Assembly (NCBI GenBank): GCA_028717325.1
Contig: JAQUOB010000004.1
Location: 2,384 to 21,913, forward strand
Source: Candidatus Margulisiibacteriota bacterium
Lineage (GTDB): Bacteria > Margulisbacteria > WOR-1 > O2-12-FULL-45-9 > XYB2-FULL-48-7
Direction: 5' to 3'
Length of the DNA: 19,530 nucleotides
In this document: one piece after another, positions 7,149-14,821 of the stretch
How the letters are laid out: each line of letters begins with the position of its first letter
How positions within the stretch are numbered: position 1 is the stretch's first letter
Position numbers and translations under genes: made by a program
Notes under the pieces: model-generated
Told to the model about the DNA's origin: nothing
What the model saw: the letters and a program-made list of their open reading frames with translations, nothing else
The model's database searches: none

Positions 7149-7177
7149 ATTCTATGACATTTATCGCGTTATGTCAA
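7149..7177 (-). promoter_or_regulatory. Promoter and palindromic operator of the DUF433/DUF5615 pair
   Basis: TTGACA (7177-7172), exactly 17 bases, then TAGAAT (7154-7149): a near-consensus sigma70 promoter. A perfect inverted repeat, TGACAT (7176-7171) and ATGTCA (7160-7155) with a 10-base centre, covers the -35 element and spacer. A protein bound there would block RNA polymerase. The antitoxin is the natural candidate ligand, but this is inferred. The leader is about 79 bases long. Confidence 0.75.
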
Positions 7178-7226
7178 TAAATTCTTGCGCCTAATACATA
7201 CTATTAATATAATCAGTTAATATTCC

Positions 7227-8180
7227 TCATTCAACAACAATGGTGAAGTATCGATATACGGTCTCAATATTCTCAGCTTTAATGAATGATTTAATTGAGT
7301 ATGACCCTTTTTTAACAGGAGTTATTACAAGAGCTCCAATTTCTTGATTTGTGTTACTTTGAATGCTTGATGTTTCATATCTAATTATTTGGCCCATTTC
7401 ACCAACATATATTGACTTGTAATTTAATGACTCCTCTTTTTCAATAACAAATTCCTCGGGGAAACAAAACCCCATTTCAACTATTTTGGCCATCCTTTTT
7501 TCGTGATTATTAATTACTATTTTAAATTCTCCCTTTTCATTTAACCTAGTCTTTATCGATTTGTCATCTTTATCAATGATAGTATCTCCAAATATTGGAT
7601 ATACGGCCTTTAAGAAATATGGCCCTTCTTTTTTCACTAAGGCCGATAATAGTTCGATTGTTTTTTCCTCTCCTTTTATTCGATTTTCTTTAAATAAATT
7701 TTTTTCATCATCTATCGCTTTGATCGTCTCAGTTATTATCCCAATCAAGCGCCATAATACGTATATCGATCTAACTAACAAAGCTATTATTATTAATCCA
7801 AATATAACTAAACAATAAATATTTGAATACAATAAAACAAGAATCAAAACCATAATAAATGCAATTAATGGCGGGCAAAATAAATTTAACGTTTGAGAAC
7901 GAGGGTTTAAATATTTAAGCTTATATTCAGCTTTTCTTTTTTCTTCTTTTAACGACTTAATACTTTTTTCTATTTCATCAATGTTAGTTGTTTTGGCTTC
8001 TGCCAGATTTTTCTGTTGCTCTTTAAAATTACTTTCACTCTGATTTCTTTCGTTTTCATATTTTGATCTTAATATACTGCCGCCTTCTTGATAAATCGAT
8101 AATAAAATAATAATAAACGGTGCAACCACGCCTAAAAATGCTAATATTAAATATGCAACCAGTTGAAATATTAATTCCAT
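7227..8180 (-). CDS. Unrecognised membrane protein with coiled coil
   Basis: I do not recognise this 317-residue protein. It has one membrane helix at about residues 5-29, a highly charged coiled-coil stretch at 36-90 (NERNQSESNFKEQQKNLAEA, then KSIKSLKEEKRKAEYKLKYL), two adjacent hydrophobic helices at about 100-118 and 120-145, a second charged helix at 150-185, and a C-terminal domain of about 130 residues that looks strand-rich. There is a usable ribosome-binding site (AAAGGGG) before the ATG. It starts 33 bases after the hypA stop on the same strand, so it may be read through from the hydrogenase operon. Its AT-rich composition, however, links it to the toxin-antitoxin insert. A role in defence or envelope stress is possible but unsupported. 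Confidence 0.65.
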   Translation of the reverse strand: MELIFQLVAYLILAFLGVVAPFIIILLSIYQEGGSILRSKYENERNQSESNFKEQQKNLAEAKTTNIDEIEKSIKSLKEEKRKAEYKLKYLNPRSQTLNLFCPPLIAFIMVLILVLLYSNIYCLVIFGLIIIALLVRSIYVLWRLIGIITETIKAIDDEKNLFKENRIKGEEKTIELLSALVKKEGPYFLKAVYPIFGDTIIDKDDKSIKTRLNEKGEFKIVINNHEKRMAKIVEMGFCFPEEFVIEKEESLNYKSIYVGEMGQIIRYETSSIQSNTNQEIGALVITPVKKGSYSIKSFIKAENIETVYRYFTIVVE

Positions 8181-8213
8181 GCTACACCCCTTTAGCCATC
8201 ATTACTTAAATGG

Positions 8214-8561
8214 CTACCTGATCTCTTTAATAACCAGTTCATTCCCCGAAGTCAATTGAATATTGCTCGATCCGCATTTTTCGCAGGCAAAGCTCATCTT
8301 TTTACCGGGTTTAAACTCGGTGCCGCAGTCGGCGCAGGCCGATTTGACCGGACTGATCACAAACTCGATCTTGGCTCCTTCGACAATCGTGCCTTTTGAA
8401 ACCTCGGTTAATAATTCCTTCAACTCTTCCATATGCGTGAAGCGCGACGCGCCCAGCTGAACCTTAACGTACGCCACCCTCTTACCACTTACCTCATACC
8501 CCACACCCGCGGCTTCCACGATCTTTCGTAATATGTCCCTCGCTAAAGCCATCTCATGCAT
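8214..8561 (-). CDS. hypA: [NiFe]-hydrogenase nickel chaperone HypA
   Basis: HypA, with HypB, delivers nickel to the hydrogenase large subunit. The 115 residues match the family. The N-terminal nickel ligands Met1-His2-Glu3 are intact (MHEMALARDIL). The structural zinc site is formed by C76/C79 and C93/C96 (SACADCGTEF, FACEKCGSSN). The start overlaps the HycF-like gene stop as TAATG, making hypA the last gene of the hydrogenase operon. That links the supply of the chaperone to that of its client. No other hyp genes (hypBCDEF) or endopeptidase are in the window. Confidence 0.95.
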   Translation of the reverse strand: MHEMALARDILRKIVEAAGVGYEVSGKRVAYVKVQLGASRFTHMEELKELLTEVSKGTIVEGAKIEFVISPVKSACADCGTEFKPGKKMSFACEKCGSSNIQLTSGNELVIKEIR

Positions 8562-9160
8562 TAAAATTGTTCCTTAAGTATCATCTCGCGCCGGCAGTTG
8601 GGGCAGATGACCTGTAAATGCCCGGCCCGCTTGTGCGGGCTGGCGATCGCCAGTTTGTCTTTTTGTAACTGAAGTTCCGCATTGCGGACCAGGAATAGAG
8701 TCGGGTTGGCATAAAGCAGATGCCCGACTTTACGTGTCAGCCAGAGCAGATGGTCAAGCGGCGCGATGACCTCGCCGCACTGGTCGCAGAGCACCAGTTT
8801 CTTGCGGCTTTGGGTAATTGAACTGTTGCGATTATAGGTCGCCAGGTCAAATTCTTTGGTCAGCATGATCCCTTTACCGGTGATGCAGGCGCGCTCGCAC
8901 TGCTGGCAGTAGATGCAAACGTCCTGGTGATGGGTCAGCGTGCGCAGCTGATTTTCTTTGTCATCGATATATTCGATCGCCCGCGCCGGGCAGACCTCGA
9001 GGCAGGCCAGACAGCCGACGCAGTCGTCTTCGTAAAATTGCGGTTTGCCGCGGTAGCCGTCGGGCGGCACGTGCGGCTGAAAAGGAAATTTCGTCGTGTA
9101 CGGCCCGCTGATGACCGCTTTGATCGCTTCGCCCAACTCTCTTATCTTAGGTAGCTTCAA
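8561..9160 (-). CDS. HycF/NuoI-like ferredoxin subunit of group 4 hydrogenase
   Basis: Electron-transfer subunit that should carry electrons on the peripheral arm toward the hydrogenase small subunit. The 199 residues have two [4Fe-4S] motifs: C47/C50/C53/C57 (DCVGCLACLEVCPAR) and C82/C85/C88/C92 (VCIYCQQCERAC). A C-terminal part carries two further CX2C pairs (C125/C128 and C186/C189) that look like a zinc or extra metal site. This extended C-terminus is typical of HycF/HyfH of formate hydrogenlyases rather than NuoI. Translation appears to start at TTG (9160): an in-frame TAG lies four codons upstream, no ATG or GTG is available, and AGAGGT sits about 8 bases before it. It lies between the NuoN-like gene (25-base gap) and hypA. 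Confidence 0.88.
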   Translation of the reverse strand: MKLPKIRELGEAIKAVISGPYTTKFPFQPHVPPDGYRGKPQFYEDDCVGCLACLEVCPARAIEYIDDKENQLRTLTHHQDVCIYCQQCERACITGKGIMLTKEFDLATYNRNSSITQSRKKLVLCDQCGEVIAPLDHLLWLTRKVGHLLYANPTLFLVRNAELQLQKDKLAIASPHKRAGHLQVICPNCRREMILKEQF

Positions 9161-9185
9161 TTCCTCATACCTCTAATTCCTATCA

Positions 9186-10661
9186 CTAAAACATCCGGCC
9201 ATAACCCACCCCGTTGGCCACCGCCACCACCGCCGGATTGATCGCATAATGAATGACCAGGGGAAATCCCAGCCCGGCCAATAAACAGAGCAGGGCCAGA
9301 AAAACGGTCGCGCCGGCCATCGGCCAGGCAGCTTCTTTGACGTTGTTAAACCTCTCCGGCAACGGTCCGCCGAACGCCAGCGATTGCAGCCGGAAAATAT
9401 AGGCGATGGTCATCACGGCCCCCAAAACCGCCGCGCCGGCGGTCCAGAACCGCCCGGCCTGCACGCAGGCAATGATAATAAAAAGTTTGCTCCAGAACCC
9501 GTTGAACGGCGGCAGGCCGGCGATCGAGAGTGAACCGACCAGATTGGTCAAAGCCGTGACCGGCATTTTTTTCGCCAGGCCGCCCAGCTCGTCAAGCTGC
9601 CGGGTGCCGGCAGAGGCTTCGACCGAGCCCGCGTTGAGGAACAGGAGCGGCTTAAAGATCGCGTGATTGAACAGATGAAAGAGCCCGCCCATGATGCCCA
9701 GCGGCGTCCCCAAGCTCACCCCGACGACAATATAGCCGATCTGGGTGATGGTCGAATAGGCCAGCAGTCGTTTAAAATCGGTCTGGGTCAGGACCAGCAG
9801 GCCGCCGGCCAGGATCGAGAAAACCCCCAGAAAAGTCAGCGCAAAAGATAACTGGTGCGTCAGGCCAAGCACATTGTAAAACAGCCTGATCATGACGTAG
9901 ACGCCCAGCACTTTGATCAAAACGCCGGACAGCGTGGCGGAGACCGGCGCCGGGGCCGAGGTGTGCGCGTCGGGCAGCCAGCCGTGGAACGGCATGAGCG
10001 CCGCCTTCATGCCGAAACCGATCAAGAATAAAGCGGCGATAAACTCTCTGGCGTAAACCGCGCCGGCCGGGAACGTCCTGGCGATTTCCGCCAGGTTGAA
10101 CGTGCCGGTCAGGCCGTAAGTCAGGCTCACGCCGAAAAGTATCAGCAAAGAAGCGACCGACCCAATGATGAGGTAACGAAGAGCGGCCTCAAGCTCGGCC
10201 GCCCCGGTGCCAAAAGCGACCAGCGCGTAAGTCGAGATCGCCGCGACTTCCATAAATATGAACAGGCTGAAAAGATCGCCGGCCAAGATGACGCCAAACA
10301 TCCCCGCCAGCATCAGCAGATAGAGCGTGTAATACTTTTCTTTGCCGGAATATTTTTCCATGTATTTGCCGGCATAAACGGTCACGGCCAGAGCGACCAG
10401 CGAAACCGCCAATAGCAGGAGATGGCTCAAGCCGTCGAGCACCAGGTTGATCCCCAGGGGGAAAACGCCGTCGCCCGGCATATAGTGGATGACGAAGTTA
10501 TACGGTCGAAAAAGATACAAGACAACTGTCTGGACCAACAAATAGAGCGCGACCAGCGGGCTCAAGCTGTCCGCGATCTTCCGATTGAGGCGGTTAAGCG
10601 GGATCATGATGACCGCCGCCGCCAGGGGAACCGCTATATATGTTAGCAAAATGGCGCTCAT
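9186..10661 (-). CDS. NuoN/MrpD-like antiporter subunit
   Basis: Proton-conducting membrane subunit (491 residues, about 14 helices) of the complex I/Mrp antiporter family, expected to pump H+ or Na+ when the hydrogenase turns over. Key charged residues are in place: the TM5 glutamate Glu138 (SLFIFMEVAAISTYALVAF), the TM7 lysine Lys219 (GFGMKAALMPFHGWLPDAH), Lys250 in SATLSGVLIKVLGVY, and TDFKRLLAYSTITQIGY later. The AAGGAT ribosome-binding site is about 8 bases before the ATG. It follows the small MnhC-like gene by four bases. In formate hydrogenlyase terms it corresponds to HyfF or HyfD; in Mbh terms to MbhH. Confidence 0.9.
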   Translation of the reverse strand: MSAILLTYIAVPLAAAVIMIPLNRLNRKIADSLSPLVALYLLVQTVVLYLFRPYNFVIHYMPGDGVFPLGINLVLDGLSHLLLLAVSLVALAVTVYAGKYMEKYSGKEKYYTLYLLMLAGMFGVILAGDLFSLFIFMEVAAISTYALVAFGTGAAELEAALRYLIIGSVASLLILFGVSLTYGLTGTFNLAEIARTFPAGAVYAREFIAALFLIGFGMKAALMPFHGWLPDAHTSAPAPVSATLSGVLIKVLGVYVMIRLFYNVLGLTHQLSFALTFLGVFSILAGGLLVLTQTDFKRLLAYSTITQIGYIVVGVSLGTPLGIMGGLFHLFNHAIFKPLLFLNAGSVEASAGTRQLDELGGLAKKMPVTALTNLVGSLSIAGLPPFNGFWSKLFIIIACVQAGRFWTAGAAVLGAVMTIAYIFRLQSLAFGGPLPERFNNVKEAAWPMAGATVFLALLCLLAGLGFPLVIHYAINPAVVAVANGVGYGRMF

Positions 10662-10665
10662 GGTA

Positions 10666-10953
10666 TTATCCTTTTAACTTCGTTAGCCTGGTGATATCGA
10701 TAGCTCCACTCCGGTCGTAATTTCTTTTAATGACCGCCACCAGAACGACCGTGGTCGAAAGACCAAGGACGGCCGCTAGCTGGGAGAACCACTCCCGCCC
10801 CGAAAGGCGGTGGGCGGCCAGGGCGATCAAAAACAGATCGACCGAATACTGCATGATCATCAGGCCGATCGCGACCTTGATCAAATTGTGCTTGGCCGCC
10901 ACTCCGTAGAGACCAATCAGCATCAGTAAAACCGCCGCGATATAAATTATCAT
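10666..10953 (-). CDS. MnhC/NuoK-like small membrane subunit
   Basis: A 95-residue protein with three membrane helices: about 2-20 (IIYIAAVLLMLIGLYGVAA), 25-48 (LIKVAIGLMIMQYSVDLFLI) and 58-78. The fold and length match NuoK/MnhC/MbhG subunits. The middle helix lacks the conserved glutamate of NuoK and looks more like MnhC. It would form part of the ion path joining the antiporter subunits to the hydrogenase core. It starts inside the stop of the gene before it (ATGA overlap) and ends four bases before the NuoN-like gene. Confidence 0.85.
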   Translation of the reverse strand: MIIYIAAVLLMLIGLYGVAAKHNLIKVAIGLMIMQYSVDLFLIALAAHRLSGREWFSQLAAVLGLSTTVVLVAVIKRNYDRSGAIDITRLTKLKG

Positions 10954-11399
10954 TGTTTGCCCTCCGGCCGCAGGATGGTCAGCGCGCCGATGACCGCCGC
11001 AAAGAGAGCAGCCGCGACCCCGACCAGCTCATACAAACTCGGCAGGCCGCCGCCGGCCGCCGAAAAATTCACGGCCGGCAGGGTCCTGAAAACAAGATAG
11101 GCAAAACCGAGAAAGGTCACGATAAAAACGATCGTGCCCAGGTAAGCGGTCAGCTGGCGCCCCGCATTAGTTTCCGGCTCGCTGACAACGCGGGTCGAGC
11201 GGATCAGGTAAAACAAAAGAAAGAGCTCGATCCCCAACTGGATAACAGCCAGGTCCCACGATCCCAATAATATGTATGACAGGCTAAAGCCGATCCCCGC
11301 CAGGCCGAACGCTATGATCGAAATAAGCAAATTCCGGCTCTCAACGGCTATGATCGCCGCCACACTAATTAAAACCAACGTAAAATACAAACCGATCAT
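10950..11399 (-). CDS. MbhD/MbhE-like (DUF4040) membrane subunit
   Basis: A 149-residue, very hydrophobic protein. Residues 1-70 resemble DUF4040/MbhD, a region also found at the C-terminus of MrpA: ARESRNLLIS-type turns, then LLGSWDLAVIQLGIELFLLF with acidic residues inside helices. Residues 85-145 add two more helices of the MrpB/MbhE kind (YLGTIVFIVTFLGFAYLVF and LYELVGVAAALFAAVIGAL). A fused MbhD+E layout is my inference; NuoJ is the complex I counterpart. A GAGGT ribosome-binding site precedes the ATG and the gap to the NuoL-like gene is four bases. It probably helps route ions between the antiporter subunits. Confidence 0.72.
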   Translation of the reverse strand: MIGLYFTLVLISVAAIIAVESRNLLISIIAFGLAGIGFSLSYILLGSWDLAVIQLGIELFLLFYLIRSTRVVSEPETNAGRQLTAYLGTIVFIVTFLGFAYLVFRTLPAVNFSAAGGGLPSLYELVGVAAALFAAVIGALTILRPEGKQ

Positions 11400-11403
11400 T
11401 TCG

Positions 11404-13185
11404 CTACCTCACCAAATAGAAGAACAAGACGATCGCCGCCAGGAACAGCCAAAAGAGATAAGTCGCCAACAAACCGTTATGCAGCCGGCGCAGGACCGCT
11501 GACAACGTCCGGCCGATCGCGCCGCCGATCCGGTAGAGATCAAAATACCGGTTTTCCGCCGCCCCATAAACGGCCGGCAGAGGACCGGACTCTTTGATCG
11601 TATTGTAAAACTCGGTGCCGGGGATCTTGACTGCGCTTTCTTCCATCAACTCGCCGCCGATATAGACCGGTTTGGCCGTCGTGCCGACCAGGCTCATAAA
11701 ATAATAGATCAGCAGGCCGATAAGGAGGCCGACTAAGATCAGGGCCGCCGCCAGGACGGGATTGAAGAAGCCGCTGTATTTGATCGCCGGCACTGCGGTC
11801 GCGACCAGGTAAGGGATCGGCAGTGAATAGGCAAAAATACCGAAAACAATGCAGAGCAGGGCCAGCAACGCCGACGGCAGCCAGAGCGGCCAGTCAACCT
11901 CTTTTATCTTTGAAGTCAGGTCAGACCATTGGCCGAGAAACGCCGAATGGATCACCTTCGTAAAACTGGCCAGGGTCAGCGCGCTGCCGAACATCGCCGC
12001 CATCAGCCAGATGATCCAATAGGGACTGCTTTTTGAGAGATCGATCACGCCCTGGTAGATCATCCACTTTGAGAAGAAACCGTTGAGCGGCGGCACGCCG
12101 GAGATCGCCAGCGCCGCGATCAGCATCGAACCGAAAGTTATCGGCATAAAGCCGGCCAGCCCGCCCAGCCGGCCGAGCTCAGTCGAGCCGGTCTGTTTTT
12201 CGATCGCCCCGGCGCCGAGGAATAAAAGCGATTTGTAGATCGTGTTGTTGAACATGTGGAATATCCCGCCGGCGACCGCGACCGGCACGCCGGTGCCGAT
12301 GCCCAGTATCATGTAGCCGACCTGGGAAACGGCGTGGAACGAAAGCAGTTTTTTCAGGTCGTGCTGGAACAGGGCGGCCGTGACCGCCGTGATGATCGTG
12401 ATCGAGCCCAATAGCATCAAAAATATCGACAGGGCCGAGTTGGGTTCGAGCACAAAAACCTCGAGGCACAGGCGCGTCAGGAGATAGATCCCCAGCAGTT
12501 TGTCGAGCGCGGCCGGGAAATAGGCCATGACCGTCGTCGGCGCGACCTCGGCCGAATCCGGTATCCAGGTATGGAACGGCACGGCGCCCGCCTTGGCAAA
12601 AACGCCGGCCGAGAGACAGAGGAAAGCCAGCGTCGGGAAAACCCCGTGCAAAGGGATCCTGACCAGGCCGATCATCACGCTGCCCGTCATGGCAAAGATC
12701 AGGCCGAGACCGAAGATCATCAGCGCGTCGGCCCCGCCGACAATAATAAGGGTTTTTCTGGCCGCGCCGCCGGCCCGTTCCCCACCCATGCCGATCAGGA
12801 GATATAAAGTTACCGCCAGGACCCCCCAGAAAAACAGCAGGGTGAGATAATCGCTGGCAAACAGCGCGCCGGCCGCAGCCCCCAGCGTGATCATGATATT
12901 GCCGTAGTAGGCGCCCAATTGCCGGTCGGCTGCCATGAACTTGGTCGAATAAAGCACGATCAGGAGAGTAAAAAACGCGGCCGCGAGAAATACCCCCGCG
13001 CTGAACGGAGTTGCCCGCAGGGTCAGGATCTGGCTGACCGCGCCGCCGTTCCAAAAAACCAGGCCGGCCAGGATAAGCACGATCGCCGCGGCGATCAGGG
13101 CGATCCCCGCCGCCGAGCGCTTAAAAAGCCAGCACAGCAGCGCCGCCAGTACCGGCAAGAATATTATATATAGCAATATGTTCAT
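11404..13185 (-). CDS. NuoL/MrpA-like antiporter subunit lacking the TM5 glutamate
   Basis: A 593-residue membrane protein of the NuoL/MrpA/HyfB family with about 14 core helices and a C-terminal extension containing two more hydrophobic stretches. Present are the TM7 lysine Lys198 (GVFAKAGAVPFHTWIPDSAE), Lys229 (PAALDKLLGIYLL), and HDLKKLLSFHAVSQVGY. The TM5 glutamate is missing: the usual FFWE motif reads FFWG, with Gly121 encoded by GGG at 12825-12823. The other antiporter subunit in this operon keeps its glutamate. The start overlaps the large-subunit stop by four bases (ATGA). It may pump poorly, use a displaced acid, or serve a structural role; this cannot be decided from sequence. Confidence 0.9.
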   Translation of the reverse strand: MNILLYIIFLPVLAALLCWLFKRSAAGIALIAAAIVLILAGLVFWNGGAVSQILTLRATPFSAGVFLAAAFFTLLIVLYSTKFMAADRQLGAYYGNIMITLGAAAGALFASDYLTLLFFWGVLAVTLYLLIGMGGERAGGAARKTLIIVGGADALMIFGLGLIFAMTGSVMIGLVRIPLHGVFPTLAFLCLSAGVFAKAGAVPFHTWIPDSAEVAPTTVMAYFPAALDKLLGIYLLTRLCLEVFVLEPNSALSIFLMLLGSITIITAVTAALFQHDLKKLLSFHAVSQVGYMILGIGTGVPVAVAGGIFHMFNNTIYKSLLFLGAGAIEKQTGSTELGRLGGLAGFMPITFGSMLIAALAISGVPPLNGFFSKWMIYQGVIDLSKSSPYWIIWLMAAMFGSALTLASFTKVIHSAFLGQWSDLTSKIKEVDWPLWLPSALLALLCIVFGIFAYSLPIPYLVATAVPAIKYSGFFNPVLAAALILVGLLIGLLIYYFMSLVGTTAKPVYIGGELMEESAVKIPGTEFYNTIKESGPLPAVYGAAENRYFDLYRIGGAIGRTLSAVLRRLHNGLLATYLFWLFLAAIVLFFYLVR

Positions 13186-14357
13186 TTTTTAAATTTTTCG
13201 GTTTTCTGCTGACAGAGCCGGACCAGTTCATCGCCCGTCATCAGGACCCGGTCGGTTTCGGGATCAACGACCGCCATTCGCTCGGTGCAGCAATAGCAGG
13301 GATCGACCGCCGCGGTGATCAGCGCGGCATCGGCGATCTGCTGGCCGATGACCGTCTTTTTGAAAGAAGCGACGTTCATAAAGGACGGCGCCCGGATCTT
13401 GTGCCGCTCCGGATAATTGGACGCGTCGGAGCGGATATAATGTATGCACTCGCCGCGCGGCGCCTCGTGCTGTCCGATCCCCTCGCCCGCCCCGACCTCG
13501 CGCACTTCCGAATCGATCGGCCCTTTGGGCATCCGCTTCAAACAGCCGCGGATTATTTTGACCGATTCAAGGGTCTCGAGCAATCGGACGGCGGTTTTAT
13601 CAAAAACGTCGCCGTTCCGCAAAACGATCCGCTCCCACTCGACCTTGTCATAAGCCGCGTAAGGAAAGTCTTTTCGTATGTCGATCTCGACGCCGGAGGC
13701 CCGGGCGACCGGACCGAGCACCCCCATGGCAATGGCGTCCTGCTTTGTCAGGATCCCGATCCCCTTGGTCCTGGCCTGGATGACCGGATCGTCCATCACC
13801 GCTTTGACCAGCATCGAACAAAACTCTTCGACCCCGTCGATCGCCTTGATCAGGCCGGGGATATCCGATTCTTTGATGTCGCGCCGGACGCCGCCGACTT
13901 TGAACATGCCATAGTGGTTCCTGTTCCCGGAGATCGCCTCAAAAATATCAAGGACCGGTTCGCGATACTTCCAGGCCCACATAAAGACGGTGTTATAGCC
14001 GATGAAATGCGCGGCCAAACCGACCCAGAGCAGGTGGCTGTGGATCCGCTCCAGGTCGCCGATGATCGAGCGGATGTATTGCGCCCGCTCCGGCACTTCG
14101 AGGCCGGAGACATCCTCGGCCGCCTGGACGAAAGCAAAAGGGTGCGAGGTCGAACAGATGCCGCAGATCCGCTCCACCAGGAAAACGTCCTGGTCGTAGG
14201 TCTTGCTTTCGGCCAGTTTTTCGATCCCGCGGTGGTTCCAGCCGATCCGCACATCCGCATCAACGACTTTCTCCCCCTCAACGTAGAACTTGAAAAATTC
14301 CGGCTCCTCCAGCAAAGGATGAAAAGGGCCGATCGGCACTATCGCCTGTCTGGCCAT
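13182..14357 (-). CDS. Group 4 [NiFe]-hydrogenase large (catalytic) subunit
   Basis: Catalytic subunit (HycE C-terminal, EchE, MbhL type; NuoD-related) that makes or oxidises H2 at a Ni-Fe centre. All four nickel ligands are present: C65/C68 in ERICGICSTSHPFAF and C354/C357 in VDPCYCCTERM. Complex I NuoD lacks these, so this is a real hydrogenase. The 391 residues fit EchE/MbhL; the NuoC domain is a separate gene, unlike HycE. A 34-residue tail follows the last cysteine (TERMAVVDPETDRVLMTGDE and on). A strong ribosome-binding site AGGAGG is embedded in the end of the NuoC-like gene, and the start overlaps its stop by one base (TGATG). Maturation would need HypA, which is encoded at the operon end. 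Confidence 0.95.
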   Translation of the reverse strand: MARQAIVPIGPFHPLLEEPEFFKFYVEGEKVVDADVRIGWNHRGIEKLAESKTYDQDVFLVERICGICSTSHPFAFVQAAEDVSGLEVPERAQYIRSIIGDLERIHSHLLWVGLAAHFIGYNTVFMWAWKYREPVLDIFEAISGNRNHYGMFKVGGVRRDIKESDIPGLIKAIDGVEEFCSMLVKAVMDDPVIQARTKGIGILTKQDAIAMGVLGPVARASGVEIDIRKDFPYAAYDKVEWERIVLRNGDVFDKTAVRLLETLESVKIIRGCLKRMPKGPIDSEVREVGAGEGIGQHEAPRGECIHYIRSDASNYPERHKIRAPSFMNVASFKKTVIGQQIADAALITAAVDPCYCCTERMAVVDPETDRVLMTGDELVRLCQQKTEKFKK

Positions 14358-14821
14358 CAGCGCTCCTCCTCCCGTTCGGCGTTCTCTTTTTCCGAGCCGT
14401 AGGTTTTCTTCCGATACGGATATTCGCCTTCCGGCCAGTCGTCGGGCAAAAGCAACCGGGTCAGGTTGGGGTGGCCGATAAAGTTGACGCCCAGCATTTC
14501 ATGGATTTCGCGCTCGATCCAGTTGGCCCCTTCAATTATATCCGTGATGGTCGGCATCTCGAGTTCTGGTTTATTTACCGTTGTCCTGATCGAGACCAAC
14601 ACTCCAAGCTGATCGAAAGCCATGTGATAAAGTATCTCCACGCCGATCCGCACGTCGATCGCCGTGGCAATGGAAAATCTCGCTTTCAGATCGTTGAACA
14701 TCCAGGCAATGATCTCTTTAGTGTCTTCCCGGGCGGCGTTGATAAAAACTCGCTTCTTTGATTTCTCAAAGAGTTGAACTTTTTCGCCGTACCTGTTTTT
14801 TATCTCTTCAATAATATTCAT
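14357..14821 (-). CDS. NuoC-like hydrogenase subunit
   Basis: The 154-residue subunit equivalent to complex I NuoC (30 kDa), EchD or the N-terminal domain of HycE; it packs against the large subunit on the cytoplasmic side. The family signature is clear in GANWIEREIHEMLGVNFIGH followed by LTRLLLPDDWPEGEYPYRKK. The last residues are strongly charged (EKENAEREEER), and their GAG-rich codons also provide the ribosome-binding site of the large subunit. It overlaps the small-subunit stop by four bases (ATGA). Confidence 0.92.
   Translation of the reverse strand: MNIIEEIKNRYGEKVQLFEKSKKRVFINAAREDTKEIIAWMFNDLKARFSIATAIDVRIGVEILYHMAFDQLGVLVSIRTTVNKPELEMPTITDIIEGANWIEREIHEMLGVNFIGHPNLTRLLLPDDWPEGEYPYRKKTYGSEKENAEREEER

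Larger units (their letters stand above)
6404..8213. other. AT-rich accessory insert between hydG and hypA
   Basis: The three genes here are much richer in A and T than the flanking genes (roughly one-third G+C by eye) and use AT-ending codons heavily. No CGATCG occurs in this stretch although it is frequent on both sides. The content, a toxin-antitoxin pair plus an orphan membrane protein, is typical of horizontally acquired cargo. No integrase, transposase, terminal repeat or attachment site was found, so the boundaries are approximate and the mechanism is unknown. Confidence 0.6.

Noticed and set aside
8190..8213. Inverted repeat AGCCAT/ATGGCT after hypA as an intrinsic terminator
   Set aside because: The stem is only 6 bp of mixed composition with a 10-base loop and no T-run on either strand, and the next gene starts immediately.
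12179..13054. 291-codon minus-strand frame within the NuoL-like gene
   Set aside because: It is a shifted frame of a well-conserved membrane protein and gives a low-complexity Arg/Gly/Asp-rich product.
13401..14402. Long open frame (333 codons) on the plus strand opposite the hydrogenase large subunit
   Set aside because: It mirrors a clearly conserved gene on the other strand; its product is Asp/Arg-rich with no recognisable domain and has no ribosome-binding site. It is an artefact of codon bias.
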